A DNA stretch of 64,000 nucleotides from PUPG01 sp041686485. GTDB lineage: Bacteria > Bacteroidota > Bacteroidia > Bacteroidales > UBA7960. The stretch is taken from positions 1-64,000 of the forward strand of contig JAWLDT010000002.1 of assembly GCA_041686485.1 (NCBI GenBank), written 5' to 3'. Within the stretch, counting starts at the first letter, position 1. Every line of letters begins with the position of its first letter. This document shows positions 22,018-30,520 of the stretch, piece after piece. Both the position numbers and the translations under genes were made by a program. The notes below the pieces were generated by a model that made no database searches, had not been told where the DNA came from, and worked only from the letters and a program-made list of their open reading frames with translations.

Positions 22018-24453
22018 TTACTGCACCAAAATTTTCCGGACTTCTTTCATTGTTTGATTCTTTATTTCCAATACATAAAAACCGGGTGTCAGGCCTTCCA
22101 GGTTTAAGCGTACCCGGCTACCGGCTTCAACGTGAAGGCGCGATTGCAGAAGCTGTCCGTGCAAATTAGAAAACCAGATATCTACCCGTCCACTGTTGGT
22201 ACTGCTAACGTCGACTTCCAGGTAATCGCGAGCGGGGTTGGGAAAAACCCGGAAGGCAATTTCCTCCGGTTTATCCAGACCGGTATCGTCATCCTGATAC
22301 AAGTTTGTAGGGACTTCAGCAGCTTCCATATTCCCGGCAAGTACATCCCCCCAATCGGGCAGCTCTTCCTGTTCATCAAAACTGATAATGGGAAGCTGTC
22401 CTTCGGGAATAGGCGTGTTATCCAGGCTAAACAACAGCGCCCGGATGGTTCCTTCTACCATGGCATACATCAATTCATGATCAGGAAGCTCAGAAACCAG
22501 TTGAGCTGGCAGGTCGCCGGTAATTGTTAGTTGCAAACCGGCAATTGTACCATCACTGTCTATTGAAATGCCATCATGATGGAGATACAGTCCGGCTGTT
22601 TCAGAAAGTTTGTCTGATCCTTTCACTACAGGGTCTTCCGTAGTGATATGTAAAGTTTCAATCGCATCCAGGATATTGACCACTTCATCCTGATTGACAT
22701 CGGCGTTTCCAAAGCAGAATGGTTGCGGATTTTGAGCCAGCACATACCCTGAAATCATAAGTACATCATCCGTATCCACAAGACCGTCATCGTTGGCATC
22801 ACCCGGCAGGGTCAACAGCGTGACCGGCACAACCATGTCGTCATCATCCACGGTTACTTCCCCTTCCGCCGGAAGGTAACAGTCTTTGGAAACCAGATAG
22901 GAATAGGTTCCCGGGGCAACCTCATGGAACGAATATTCCCCGGGCTCATTTTCAGTATCACCGAATATGATGCTGGCATTCTCAACCGGATCTCCATGGG
23001 CGTCTTCCACCTCAAAGCTTACCTCCGCGGTACTTACAGGTGCAGAAACTTCAAAAGACCGGGCTCCGGGCGCACCGATATAAGGCCAGGTTTCCTTTCG
23101 TCCGGATTCATCCGCAGCGCTCAGATAATAAGTAATTAACGTATCACCGGAAGTCACCGGGATCGCTGCTTCATAGGTATGATCTTCTTTATGCAGAAGC
23201 GGAATGGTATCAAACTGCCCTTCATTGGCTTTATAGATCGCAAACAGGGAGTCGGAATAAAGTGGCTCACCGCTATAGGGGATCAGTTCGGCTTCCACCA
23301 CGAACGCTTCCTGGTAGGGCTGTTCGCCATGAATCGGGACATGTTCAACGTACAACATTTCGGTATCGGCCATATCTTTCACCCGGCAATGCAACGCATC
23401 GGTTGACTGCCAGCTGCCCTGAAAACCAAGCACCTCATAGCCGGGCATGGCTTCTTCAAAAGTTTCCAGGGCATCGCTGTCCCAGGAAGAGCCTGTTATT
23501 GGTACATACACCCTGTCATTAATGATCAGGGAGTTTGTATAGGGTTGGTTATCTGGTGTATATACCCGAACGACCTCATAAGGTGTTCCATAGGCACTGG
23601 TCTGGCTCTCAAAATAATCAACCAACTGCTCGTAGGCCCAGTGCATATAATGGGATTCAGGCACTTCAGCGATCATGATCTTATCAACATCCAGGTACTT
23701 TGCCCAGGTATCAATATGTTCAATGTAAGAGCCGGTGGGATCCATGGTAACATGATAGGTCTCAATACCGAGATAATCCTCCATCCGGGAGTTTACATAT
23801 TCCTGGTTGTGCTGGTTCTCAGTGTAAACCAGATCCGTAGAGGCTGCTATACCCATACCGTCGCTCATGTAGTTGCCTCCGGTATGTTCTACATCCATCC
23901 CAAAAATGTCGAGATCGAGGTAATCAGCCATCACCCCCGGTATCGCATCATCATCAGGCCGTGGCCTGTTATAGGGGAAATCAACGAGTCCAATTTCCTG
24001 ATCCCCCAGGGCAACGTACCAGGGCCCATAATCCCGGGTCCAATAGGAATTTGTGCTTGCATTGACAAATTCACAATTATCCATGTTAACGCCGGCATCC
24101 ATATAATCATCCACTGCCTGGCTTTCGTAATACGATTCTACAAGTGTAAACACCGTGGCATGCTGCGAAATGTCGGCGATAAGGCTCAACGGAATCCCCA
24201 GGGGGTACCGCACCATAACACCCTCCATCGGCTCAAATTCAGCGATGTTACGAACAGGGAGTTCCGGTGGAGGGGTCTCTTCAAATTTTGCGCCAATCTC
24301 ATCCAAACGCAGCTTTTCTTCAGGAGTCAACCATATGGGAAGACTTTCGGGGTCATCCCATTCAGGTTCCTGGGCATATATTTCTGCAGGCAGAAAAAAC
24401 AATAATATCAGAAGACATGGTAACACATTGACTAACGGTAACTTCATAGACAA
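22018..24453 (-). CDS. Secreted peptidyl-arginine deiminase-like protein with T9SS sorting domain
   Basis: Probable extracellular guanidino-group hydrolase of the PPAD/agmatine deiminase family. Order: signal peptide (1-27, ending IYAQ), deiminase domain (about 45-375), Ig-like region (about 380-470), carboxypeptidase-regulatory-like repeat (475-548), dockerin-like pair of calcium loops (551-603), linker, and T9SS type A C-terminal domain (734-811, FRVFPNPARDYLEV onward). Catalytic positions: D141 (TRDYGPW), H246 and D248 (HIDTW), N307 (YTNSL), C356 (DALHCRVKD). R163 and R165 (NRPRP) match PPAD R152/R154, which bind the carboxylate of a C-terminal arginine. Plain agmatine deiminase is less likely, given secretion and these arginines. 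Confidence 0.9.
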   Translation of the reverse strand: MSMKLPLVNVLPCLLILLFFLPAEIYAQEPEWDDPESLPIWLTPEEKLRLDEIGAKFEETPPPELPVRNIAEFEPMEGVMVRYPLGIPLSLIADISQHATVFTLVESYYESQAVDDYMDAGVNMDNCEFVNASTNSYWTRDYGPWYVALGDQEIGLVDFPYNRPRPDDDAIPGVMADYLDLDIFGMDVEHTGGNYMSDGMGIAASTDLVYTENQHNQEYVNSRMEDYLGIETYHVTMDPTGSYIEHIDTWAKYLDVDKIMIAEVPESHYMHWAYEQLVDYFESQTSAYGTPYEVVRVYTPDNQPYTNSLIINDRVYVPITGSSWDSDALETFEEAMPGYEVLGFQGSWQSTDALHCRVKDMADTEMLYVEHVPIHGEQPYQEAFVVEAELIPYSGEPLYSDSLFAIYKANEGQFDTIPLLHKEDHTYEAAIPVTSGDTLITYYLSAADESGRKETWPYIGAPGARSFEVSAPVSTAEVSFEVEDAHGDPVENASIIFGDTENEPGEYSFHEVAPGTYSYLVSKDCYLPAEGEVTVDDDDMVVPVTLLTLPGDANDDGLVDTDDVLMISGYVLAQNPQPFCFGNADVNQDEVVNILDAIETLHITTEDPVVKGSDKLSETAGLYLHHDGISIDSDGTIAGLQLTITGDLPAQLVSELPDHELMYAMVEGTIRALLFSLDNTPIPEGQLPIISFDEQEELPDWGDVLAGNMEAAEVPTNLYQDDDTGLDKPEEIAFRVFPNPARDYLEVDVSSTNSGRVDIWFSNLHGQLLQSRLHVEAGSRVRLNLEGLTPGFYVLEIKNQTMKEVRKILVQ

Positions 24454-24603
24454 GTTTTTATTATTTTCTGGAGATCGGATGTCAGCATTACTTCAACATC
24501 AACAAAACATACAAAATTAGACATTATCAGGTAATAAATAAAATGCCTTTCCTTTTCTTTGAACCGAAGCGTATATTTTCATGTGAATTCGTAAACATAG
24601 CTG

Positions 24604-24638
24604 TTGTGTTGTCAATTTAGCCCTTACCTTTGTAAGGA
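24604..24638 (+). promoter_or_regulatory. Promoter of the GIPT-like gene, with inverted repeat
   Basis: TTG (24604-24606), 18 bases, TACCTTTG (24625-24632). The -7 box lies within CCTTAC-CTTT-GTAAGG (24623-24638), a perfect 6-bp inverted repeat that could be an operator. Translation starts 24 bases beyond the box. Confidence 0.6.
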
Positions 24639-24656
24639 ATAGTCTGCAAAAAAATC

Positions 24657-26345
24657 ATGATCCCGGGTATGGCACATCAGAAAAAGATACGTATCGGTCT
24701 ACTGGTTGACGATAACATGCTCCCGGCCTGGGCTTTCGACATGATCAACGAGATCAGTCAAACCAACCACTCCAGGATCGTCCTGATCATCAAAAAAAAA
24801 TCAAAGAAAACCTGCCATTATCCTGATAAACCAGGTTGGAAAAACAGGCAACACTGGCTATTTTTTCTTTACCGGAAGTTTGAAAACCTGCTCTTTAAGC
24901 CCGTACCAAACGCGTTTGAGAAAAAAAACCTGTCGGACCTGCCGGTAAAATGTGAGATAATACCGGTTACTCCAGAAGAAAAAGATGAATCGGATATCAT
25001 TGCAGAAGATGATATGAACACTATCCGGCAATACCAGATAGATCTCTTCCTGCAAGTAGGTTTCAGGGCATTAAGGGGAGGCATCCTGAACTGTTCGGCC
25101 TATGGCATCTGGACACTGCAGGCAGGGAGCAAAAAAATTGTATGCAACGATTATGCAGGCATATGGGAATTGCTCAACAAGGAAACTACCTCCACAATCC
25201 ACATCATTGCGTACAGCGGGAATCAAAAAGACGGACAAGTGATCGGCAGATCTACGTTTCGCACTTTAGACAACAGCATCAACTGGAACAGAAATACTTT
25301 TTTCTGGAAAGCCCGCCTGCTCATTCCCCGGCTGCTGGAAGCATTATCCCGCTCAAACAACGGTATCATTCCTGCACACACACCGACTGACAAAAGCTTT
25401 CCTCCGCCAGCAAAAAGACAAACGCCAAACCTTCCGGGAAACGCAGAACTTGTCCACAAAGTCTCCCGGCTTTTTTTTACCTACCTGAAACGAAAATTCT
25501 TCGGCCTGCTTTATCGTGAACAATGGGGACTGCTTGTACATTCGGGACAAGCAGGACACGTACCAGCCTCTTTTTCCGGATTCAAAAGGCTGATACCGCC
25601 AAAAGACCGCTTATGGGCAGACCCATTTGTTATACAGCAAAAGGGAAAGGATTATATCTTCATTGAAGAAATGACTTTTCGGGGAAAAAAAGGGCATATA
25701 GCGGTGATGGAAGCGGAAGGCAAAGGACAGTACAGCACACCCCGCCCGGTCCTAAAACGCCCCTACCACCTTTCCTACCCTTTTATCTTCAGGCACAAAG
25801 ACCAGCTCTATATGATGCCGGAGACCCTGCAGAACCAGTCCATTGAGCTCTATAAATGCCATATTTTCCCCGATAAATGGCAGTTTGAGAAAACCCTGAT
25901 CAGCGATATCTCCGCCACAGACGCGACCCTCTTCAACTACCGGGACACCTTCTGGTTGTTTACAAGCGTGGACACCCACCCGGGAACATCCATTAACGAT
26001 GAGCTTTTCCTGTTTTATGCCAGTAGCCTGACCGATACACACTGGACACCGCATCCGCAAAACCCTATCGTGTCCGATGTGCGATTTGCCAGACCCGCCG
26101 GCAACTTATTTATCCAGAATGGCAAGCTTTACAGGCCTGCACAGGATTGCAGCAAACATTATGGCTATGGCATGCAGATCATGGAGGTAACCACTATCAA
26201 TAAAGAGACCTATGCCGAACAACATGCACAGTCAATATACCCTGAGTTGGCAAAAGAGAAAAAGATTGCGGGCACCCATACACTGAATTTTTCCGATAAT
26301 TTGACGGTTAGTGACGGTATTTTTATAAGAAATAGATTATTTTGA
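24657..26345 (+). CDS. GIPT-like / formyltransferase-like surface glycan protein (562 aa)
   Basis: Two-part protein. Residues about 10-230 resemble a formyltransferase-type Rossmann domain (KIRIGLLVDDNMLPAW, SAYGIWTLQAG) but its usual catalytic N-H-D set is not clear. Residues about 310-560 match the five-bladed-propeller-like domain found in bacterial relatives of glucosamine inositolphosphorylceramide transferases: LWADPFVIQQ, YHLSYPFIFR, DATLFNYRDTFWLF, VRFARPAGNLF, AQDCSKHYGYGM. Such proteins occur in capsule and O-antigen loci. It begins the surface-polysaccharide stretch here. Donor and acceptor are unknown. Confidence 0.7.
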   Translation: MIPGMAHQKKIRIGLLVDDNMLPAWAFDMINEISQTNHSRIVLIIKKKSKKTCHYPDKPGWKNRQHWLFFLYRKFENLLFKPVPNAFEKKNLSDLPVKCEIIPVTPEEKDESDIIAEDDMNTIRQYQIDLFLQVGFRALRGGILNCSAYGIWTLQAGSKKIVCNDYAGIWELLNKETTSTIHIIAYSGNQKDGQVIGRSTFRTLDNSINWNRNTFFWKARLLIPRLLEALSRSNNGIIPAHTPTDKSFPPPAKRQTPNLPGNAELVHKVSRLFFTYLKRKFFGLLYREQWGLLVHSGQAGHVPASFSGFKRLIPPKDRLWADPFVIQQKGKDYIFIEEMTFRGKKGHIAVMEAEGKGQYSTPRPVLKRPYHLSYPFIFRHKDQLYMMPETLQNQSIELYKCHIFPDKWQFEKTLISDISATDATLFNYRDTFWLFTSVDTHPGTSINDELFLFYASSLTDTHWTPHPQNPIVSDVRFARPAGNLFIQNGKLYRPAQDCSKHYGYGMQIMEVTTINKETYAEQHAQSIYPELAKEKKIAGTHTLNFSDNLTVSDGIFIRNRLF

Positions 26346-26437
26346 CAACCAGAATGATGTAAAAGAAGATCTTTGCCATAGAATAAAACAAATCAGGTTT
26401 ATTATGAAATTTAGCTTTATTAGTCCCTTACAAGCAA

Positions 26438-27499
26438 ATGACCAACCCTGACATCCATATTCTTCGATACGACTCGAAATACAAGGAAAGCATCCTTTCC
26501 CTATTGGGTTATCTTTGGCGTGATCTGGATGAAACGCAGCAACGGGAATTATTTACATGGCGTTATTTACAGAATCCTTTTACAACAAACCCGGTGATAT
26601 ACCTGGCCATCCACCAGGACCGGGTTATCGGGTTCAGGGGCTTTGTCGTTCACCATTTCGTAAAAGGACAATCGGAACCGTTTCCGGTTTTTAGCCCGGC
26701 AGATACCATCATTCATCCTGACTACAGGGGTAAAGGGTTGTTTTATCGTCTGAATCAATCCTTTTTTGAAGATGTTCAATTTCCCGGTATGAACAAAGGG
26801 ATTATTCTGAACCTGTCTTCCAATGAGCAGAGCACTCCGCTCAACCTGAAACAGGGCTGGCAGGCCACCGATGGCCTCAAACGATTTGGTCTCCGTTTCT
26901 CTTTCCGAAACACACTCCTTATTCGTTCGGGGTTGGGAAACGCAGAATGGCCAAAAACCAGCAGCATCCAGGGACGTGGTTTTCAGATAGGAATTGGAAA
27001 CACCCCACGCACTGCTGAACTTGCTGCTTTTTATTTAAGAAACCGTCCTCAGAACAGGCTCACCCTCCTGCGGAATGCATCATTTTACAGGTGGCGATAC
27101 GATGATGAAAGTGGTTGTTATCGTTTTGTATATCATTACCGGCATGGCGAGCTGACCGGTTATCTGATCATAAAAAAGCTGAGTAACACCCAATATCTGT
27201 TATGGGAATATGCTGCCATCAATCCGCAAGTACTTCGCCGGATGATCAACAAGGCTATACAAAAATTACGGATCCCATTTTTGCGCACCTGGGTGTTGTC
27301 AGCGAATGACAGCAAATGGTTGTGGAAGTGTGGATTTGTCGCGCCACCAACCAGGCTGTGGCAGCTTTTAGGCAAAATACGTCTTCCGGTTCTCGTCCGA
27401 CCGGTTAAAGAACGGTATCAGGAGGAAGATTTTATTTTGGAGGGGCTTGACATCCGTTCAATAGAAAACTGGCAGCTTTTCCTGTCCGACCGGCACTAA
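26438..27499 (+). CDS. GNAT-family acetyltransferase (353 aa)
   Basis: N-acyltransferase with the acetyl-CoA-binding motif TIIHPDYRGKGLFYRL (about residues 90-105) in an N-terminal GNAT domain, followed by a second region that looks like a degenerate GNAT or FemAB-type fold. It follows the GIPT-like gene by 92 bases on the same strand, and similar two-domain GNATs occur in surface-polysaccharide loci, where they acylate amino sugars. Substrate is inferred only from the setting. TAGCTTTA near 26411 may be a weak -7 box. Confidence 0.78.
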   Translation: MTNPDIHILRYDSKYKESILSLLGYLWRDLDETQQRELFTWRYLQNPFTTNPVIYLAIHQDRVIGFRGFVVHHFVKGQSEPFPVFSPADTIIHPDYRGKGLFYRLNQSFFEDVQFPGMNKGIILNLSSNEQSTPLNLKQGWQATDGLKRFGLRFSFRNTLLIRSGLGNAEWPKTSSIQGRGFQIGIGNTPRTAELAAFYLRNRPQNRLTLLRNASFYRWRYDDESGCYRFVYHYRHGELTGYLIIKKLSNTQYLLWEYAAINPQVLRRMINKAIQKLRIPFLRTWVLSANDSKWLWKCGFVAPPTRLWQLLGKIRLPVLVRPVKERYQEEDFILEGLDIRSIENWQLFLSDRH

Positions 27500-27765
27500 C
27501 CGCCTCGTTGCAGCTATTGAAGCGGTAAAGGCAAGCTCCGGGTTGAGCGTACATCAATATGAGAAAAATATGGAGAAAAGTATAGCCCATCATTGAATAC
27601 TTTCTAAAACAAGTTACAGAAGAAAAAAGACGGAAACAGATCGGATACCAGATAAACAAAAGGGTTTCAGTCGCACGGGAAGTTCTGTCAAATAACCGGA
27701 ATACATGCAGTAGCCGGGGTTACGGTCTGCCATCAGGAAATTGTAACAATGGGTTCATATCAAAG

Positions 27766-27799
27766 ACAAAAAAAGCGGATCCTTCTCAGAAGGATCCGC
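27766..27799 (-). terminator. Terminator of tRNA-His
   Basis: On the minus strand GCGGATCCTT (27790-27799) pairs with AAGGATCCGC (27775-27784), then TTTTTTTGT. It begins seven bases after the tRNA 3' end. Confidence 0.88.
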
Positions 27800-27805
27800 C
27801 TGCAG

Positions 27806-27880
27806 GGTGACTGATGGGATTCGAACCCACGACCCCCAGAACCACAATCTGGTGCTCTAACCTGCTGAGCTACAGTCACC
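27806..27880 (-). tRNA. tRNA-His (anticodon GTG)
   Basis: Cloverleaf on the minus strand with an 8-base 5' half (G at -1 plus GTGACTG), the encoded extra G paired to C73 that histidyl-tRNA synthetase needs. The anticodon stem CCAGA/TCTGG encloses TTGTGGT, giving anticodon GTG. T-loop is TTCGAAT. CCA is not encoded. Confidence 0.96.
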
Positions 27881-27894
27881 GTTTAATTGCGGTG

Positions 27895-27902
27895 CAAATA
27901 TA
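27895..27902 (-). promoter_or_regulatory. -7 box of tRNA-His
   Basis: TATATTTG on the minus strand matches TAnnTTTG and lies 15 bases before the tRNA. A -33 TTTG at the right distance is not seen. Confidence 0.55.
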
Positions 27903-27914
27903 CATTATTTTTCC

Positions 27915-27944
27915 GAAATTTGTGACCCAACACTCACAAATTTC
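27915..27944. promoter_or_regulatory. 30-bp inverted repeat between tRNA-His and the flippase gene
   Basis: Perfect 11-bp arms GAAATTTGTGA / TCACAAATTTC around CCCAACAC. It sits upstream of the tRNA-His -7 box on one strand and 19 bases before the flippase start on the other. Half sites TGTGA/TCACA recall CRP-family sites, but the 8-base spacer is not the CRP 6. Confidence 0.55.
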
Positions 27945-27962
27945 TTTACCTAGCTGATATCC

Positions 27963-29261
27963 ATGATACCTGCCATCAGACGTTTTTTCGGCCTGGAACA
28001 CATTCGTCATTTCATGACCTTGTTTTCCAGCTCGGTAATCGGGCAGGGCCTCTCCCTGGCACTCTCGCCTTTACTTTCCAGGCTCTTCACGCCGGAAGAT
28101 TTTGGTTTGGTAGCTTTATATCTGGGTATTATCAGTGTGATGTCGGTCATTACCACGGGTAAATATGAGCAAGCCATCATGCTTCCCCGGGAAGATAAAG
28201 CAGCCGTCCATCTGTTCAGGCTGGTGCTCGTCACGGCCCTGGTCATTTCGCTAATCACGGCGATCCTGTCGGTCACCTTAAATCAGTTCATAACAGGTCT
28301 TTTAGGCAACCCGGACATCAGCCCCTGGCTCTATGTCCTTCCCGTAAGTCTGATGCTCCATGCCATGATCCATTCCGCGACGTTCTATTCGAACCGCACC
28401 AAAAAGTTTAGTCGCATCGCACAAACCACCCTGACCCAGAACATCTCCCTGAACGGGGTACGTGTTCTAACCGGTTGGTTCCAGACACCTGTAAATGGCC
28501 TGGTCCTTGGCCAGCTTGCCGGTCATTTTGCCGCTATGGGCTCTATTTTTTGGAAAACGCTAAAACAGATCCGCAGATTGCATGTCCCGTTCTCATTTTC
28601 TGCCTTGAAAAAGCAGGCTTCTGTTTATTCACAATACCCACGGTTCAATATGCCGGTGAGCCTCACCAACAACCTTTCAGGCAGCCTCCCCATCTTTCTG
28701 TTTACCTGGGGCTTTTCGGCAGAGGTAGCCGGCCTTTATGCCTTCGGGTACACCTTTGTGTTTCGCCCCGTCAGTCTGTTCTCCCAGTCAACACAACAGG
28801 TGCTTTCTCAAAAGATGATCGAAAACCATCACCACGGTAAATCCATCTATCCTTCCCTGAAAAAGATGGTGCAACGTTTTTTTCTGGCCGGCATCATCCC
28901 CCTGATCATCTTTGCCATCTGGGCGCCTGACCTGTTTGCCTTTGTTTTTTCAGAAAATTATGAGACATCCGGCAAATACCTGCAAATTCTGAGTCCCTGG
29001 CTGTTTATGGTGTTTCTGACCAGCCCCCTGACCTTTATTCACGAGCTGTTTTTCAGACAGAAAAAGGCCATGATCATTGACATTGTTTACCTGGTATTAC
29101 GTTTCTTTGCGCTGATGACCGGTATCTGGCTCCAGGATGTTATGATCGCCCTGATCCTGTTTTCGGCCGTCAGCACCCTGACCATCGGCTATAAGCTCCT
29201 CTGGTATATGCAGCTGGCCAGGAGCCGGCAACACACAAATCCAACACAAACAGCTTCATGA
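27963..29261 (+). CDS. Oligosaccharide flippase (Wzx/MATE-like)
   Basis: Polytopic inner-membrane protein of 432 residues with about 12 predicted hydrophobic segments, of the polysaccharide-transport (PST/RfbX) type. The N-terminal part SSVIGQGLSLALSPLLSRLFTPEDFGLVALYLG is the family hallmark. It would flip lipid-linked repeat units across the inner membrane. The stop codon overlaps the start of the GT4 gene (ATGA), so the two are translated together. No polymerase (Wzy) is recognised in the window. Confidence 0.9.
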   Translation: MIPAIRRFFGLEHIRHFMTLFSSSVIGQGLSLALSPLLSRLFTPEDFGLVALYLGIISVMSVITTGKYEQAIMLPREDKAAVHLFRLVLVTALVISLITAILSVTLNQFITGLLGNPDISPWLYVLPVSLMLHAMIHSATFYSNRTKKFSRIAQTTLTQNISLNGVRVLTGWFQTPVNGLVLGQLAGHFAAMGSIFWKTLKQIRRLHVPFSFSALKKQASVYSQYPRFNMPVSLTNNLSGSLPIFLFTWGFSAEVAGLYAFGYTFVFRPVSLFSQSTQQVLSQKMIENHHHGKSIYPSLKKMVQRFFLAGIIPLIIFAIWAPDLFAFVFSENYETSGKYLQILSPWLFMVFLTSPLTFIHELFFRQKKAMIIDIVYLVLRFFALMTGIWLQDVMIALILFSAVSTLTIGYKLLWYMQLARSRQHTNPTQTAS

Positions 29262-30460
29262 CAGACACTAAACATCTATCCATCGTTGTACTCCCCTCAT
29301 GGTATCCACCGGCAGGCGGAGCGTTCTTCCGGGAGCACAGCCGGGCACTCTCCGTAATCGGGATAGATGTCAGCGTGCTGGCGCCGGTCGAACTGGGAAT
29401 CACCGACAATCCGGTGGCATACCTCACATTTTCAGGTCACCTAAGCGGCGAAAACCAGGCACATTTCAGGGAGCTAAGGCAATGGCAGCGGCGAATCCCG
29501 CTGGTCAACAAGCTGAACGTCAGACGGTGGGTAAACCAGGCGATCAACATGTACCAGGCACATACGAAGCAGCATGGCCATCCCGATATCATCCAGGCTC
29601 ACAGCGCCATGTGGGCAGGACTGGCAGCGGCCGGTATTAAAAAAAGATTCGGCACGCCCTATGTGATCACCGAACACCGCGGCCGGTTCACCCATCACAA
29701 TGACCATGCACGAAAGCTGATTAAATCCTGGCATAAACCGTTATTGAAAGAAGCCTTTACCAAAGCGGATCATATTGTACCCGTGAGTGTAGCCCTGCAA
29801 CGGGGCATCATGCAGCTGGCGCCGGAAAGCCATAGAAAACTGTCTGTAATACCCAACATGACAGATACAAGGCTTTTTATCCCGGCCGAAACCAGCAAGT
29901 CCCCGGAGGAGCCTTTCACCTTCATGTGCGTGGCCAGTCTCGAGAAGCTCAAAGGGGTTGATGTGCTACTCAACGCTTTCGCCCGTTTGCAAGAGAGAAT
30001 AAATCATCCGGTGAAACTGGTTATCGGCGGGGATGGTGATCAGCGCAAAGCATTGGAAGCACTGCGCAACAGACTGGGCCTTGATGCGGATGTGGAATTC
30101 ACCGGGAAGCTTGCACGTCCTGAGCTGGTGAAGCACCTTCAGAAGGCTCATGCCTTCGTGCTACCATCAATGTTTGAGGCTTTCGGGGTTGTCATCATCG
30201 AGGCTATGGCCTGCGCCCTTCCGGTGATCGCCACGCGGTCGGGCGGGCCTGAAAGCATCGTAACCAAACAAACCGGGTTGCTCGTGCCTCCGGAAGACCC
30301 CGGAAGCATGGCCTCTGCCATGGAAGCAATGATCAACAGCTACAAAAACTATAACCCAGACATTATTCGCCAATATGCTGAAAAACACTTTAGTCGTGAG
30401 GGAATAGCAAACCGGTATCTCCGGCTTTACGAAAAGCTATTGACCGGCAAAACCAGGTAG
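29258..30460 (+). CDS. Glycosyltransferase family 4
   Basis: GT-B-fold glycosyltransferase. Visible are the N-terminal WYPPAGGAFFREHSRAL, the middle VASLEKLKGVDVLLNAFA and the donor-site EAFGVVIIEAMACALPVIATRSGGPESIV with the GT4 E-x7-E pattern. Length 400 is usual. It overlaps the flippase gene by 4 bases and precedes the asparagine-synthase-like gene. It likely adds a sugar to the lipid-linked surface oligosaccharide; the sugar is unknown. Confidence 0.93.
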   Translation: MTDTKHLSIVVLPSWYPPAGGAFFREHSRALSVIGIDVSVLAPVELGITDNPVAYLTFSGHLSGENQAHFRELRQWQRRIPLVNKLNVRRWVNQAINMYQAHTKQHGHPDIIQAHSAMWAGLAAAGIKKRFGTPYVITEHRGRFTHHNDHARKLIKSWHKPLLKEAFTKADHIVPVSVALQRGIMQLAPESHRKLSVIPNMTDTRLFIPAETSKSPEEPFTFMCVASLEKLKGVDVLLNAFARLQERINHPVKLVIGGDGDQRKALEALRNRLGLDADVEFTGKLARPELVKHLQKAHAFVLPSMFEAFGVVIIEAMACALPVIATRSGGPESIVTKQTGLLVPPEDPGSMASAMEAMINSYKNYNPDIIRQYAEKHFSREGIANRYLRLYEKLLTGKTR

Positions 30461-30520
30461 CGATTTTCTTTGCCAAAGAGAAACAGAACAAAACCAACAT
30501 ACAGTTTGAAACAAACGAAC

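Noticed and set aside
23545..24405. 286-codon open frame on the plus strand
   Set aside because: It is antisense to the deiminase gene, whose motifs and signal peptide are clear; the frame has no recognisable domain.
27921..27938. CRP-type site (TGTGA...TCACA) before the flippase gene
   Set aside because: The spacer is 8 bases instead of 6; kept only as an inverted repeat of unknown role.
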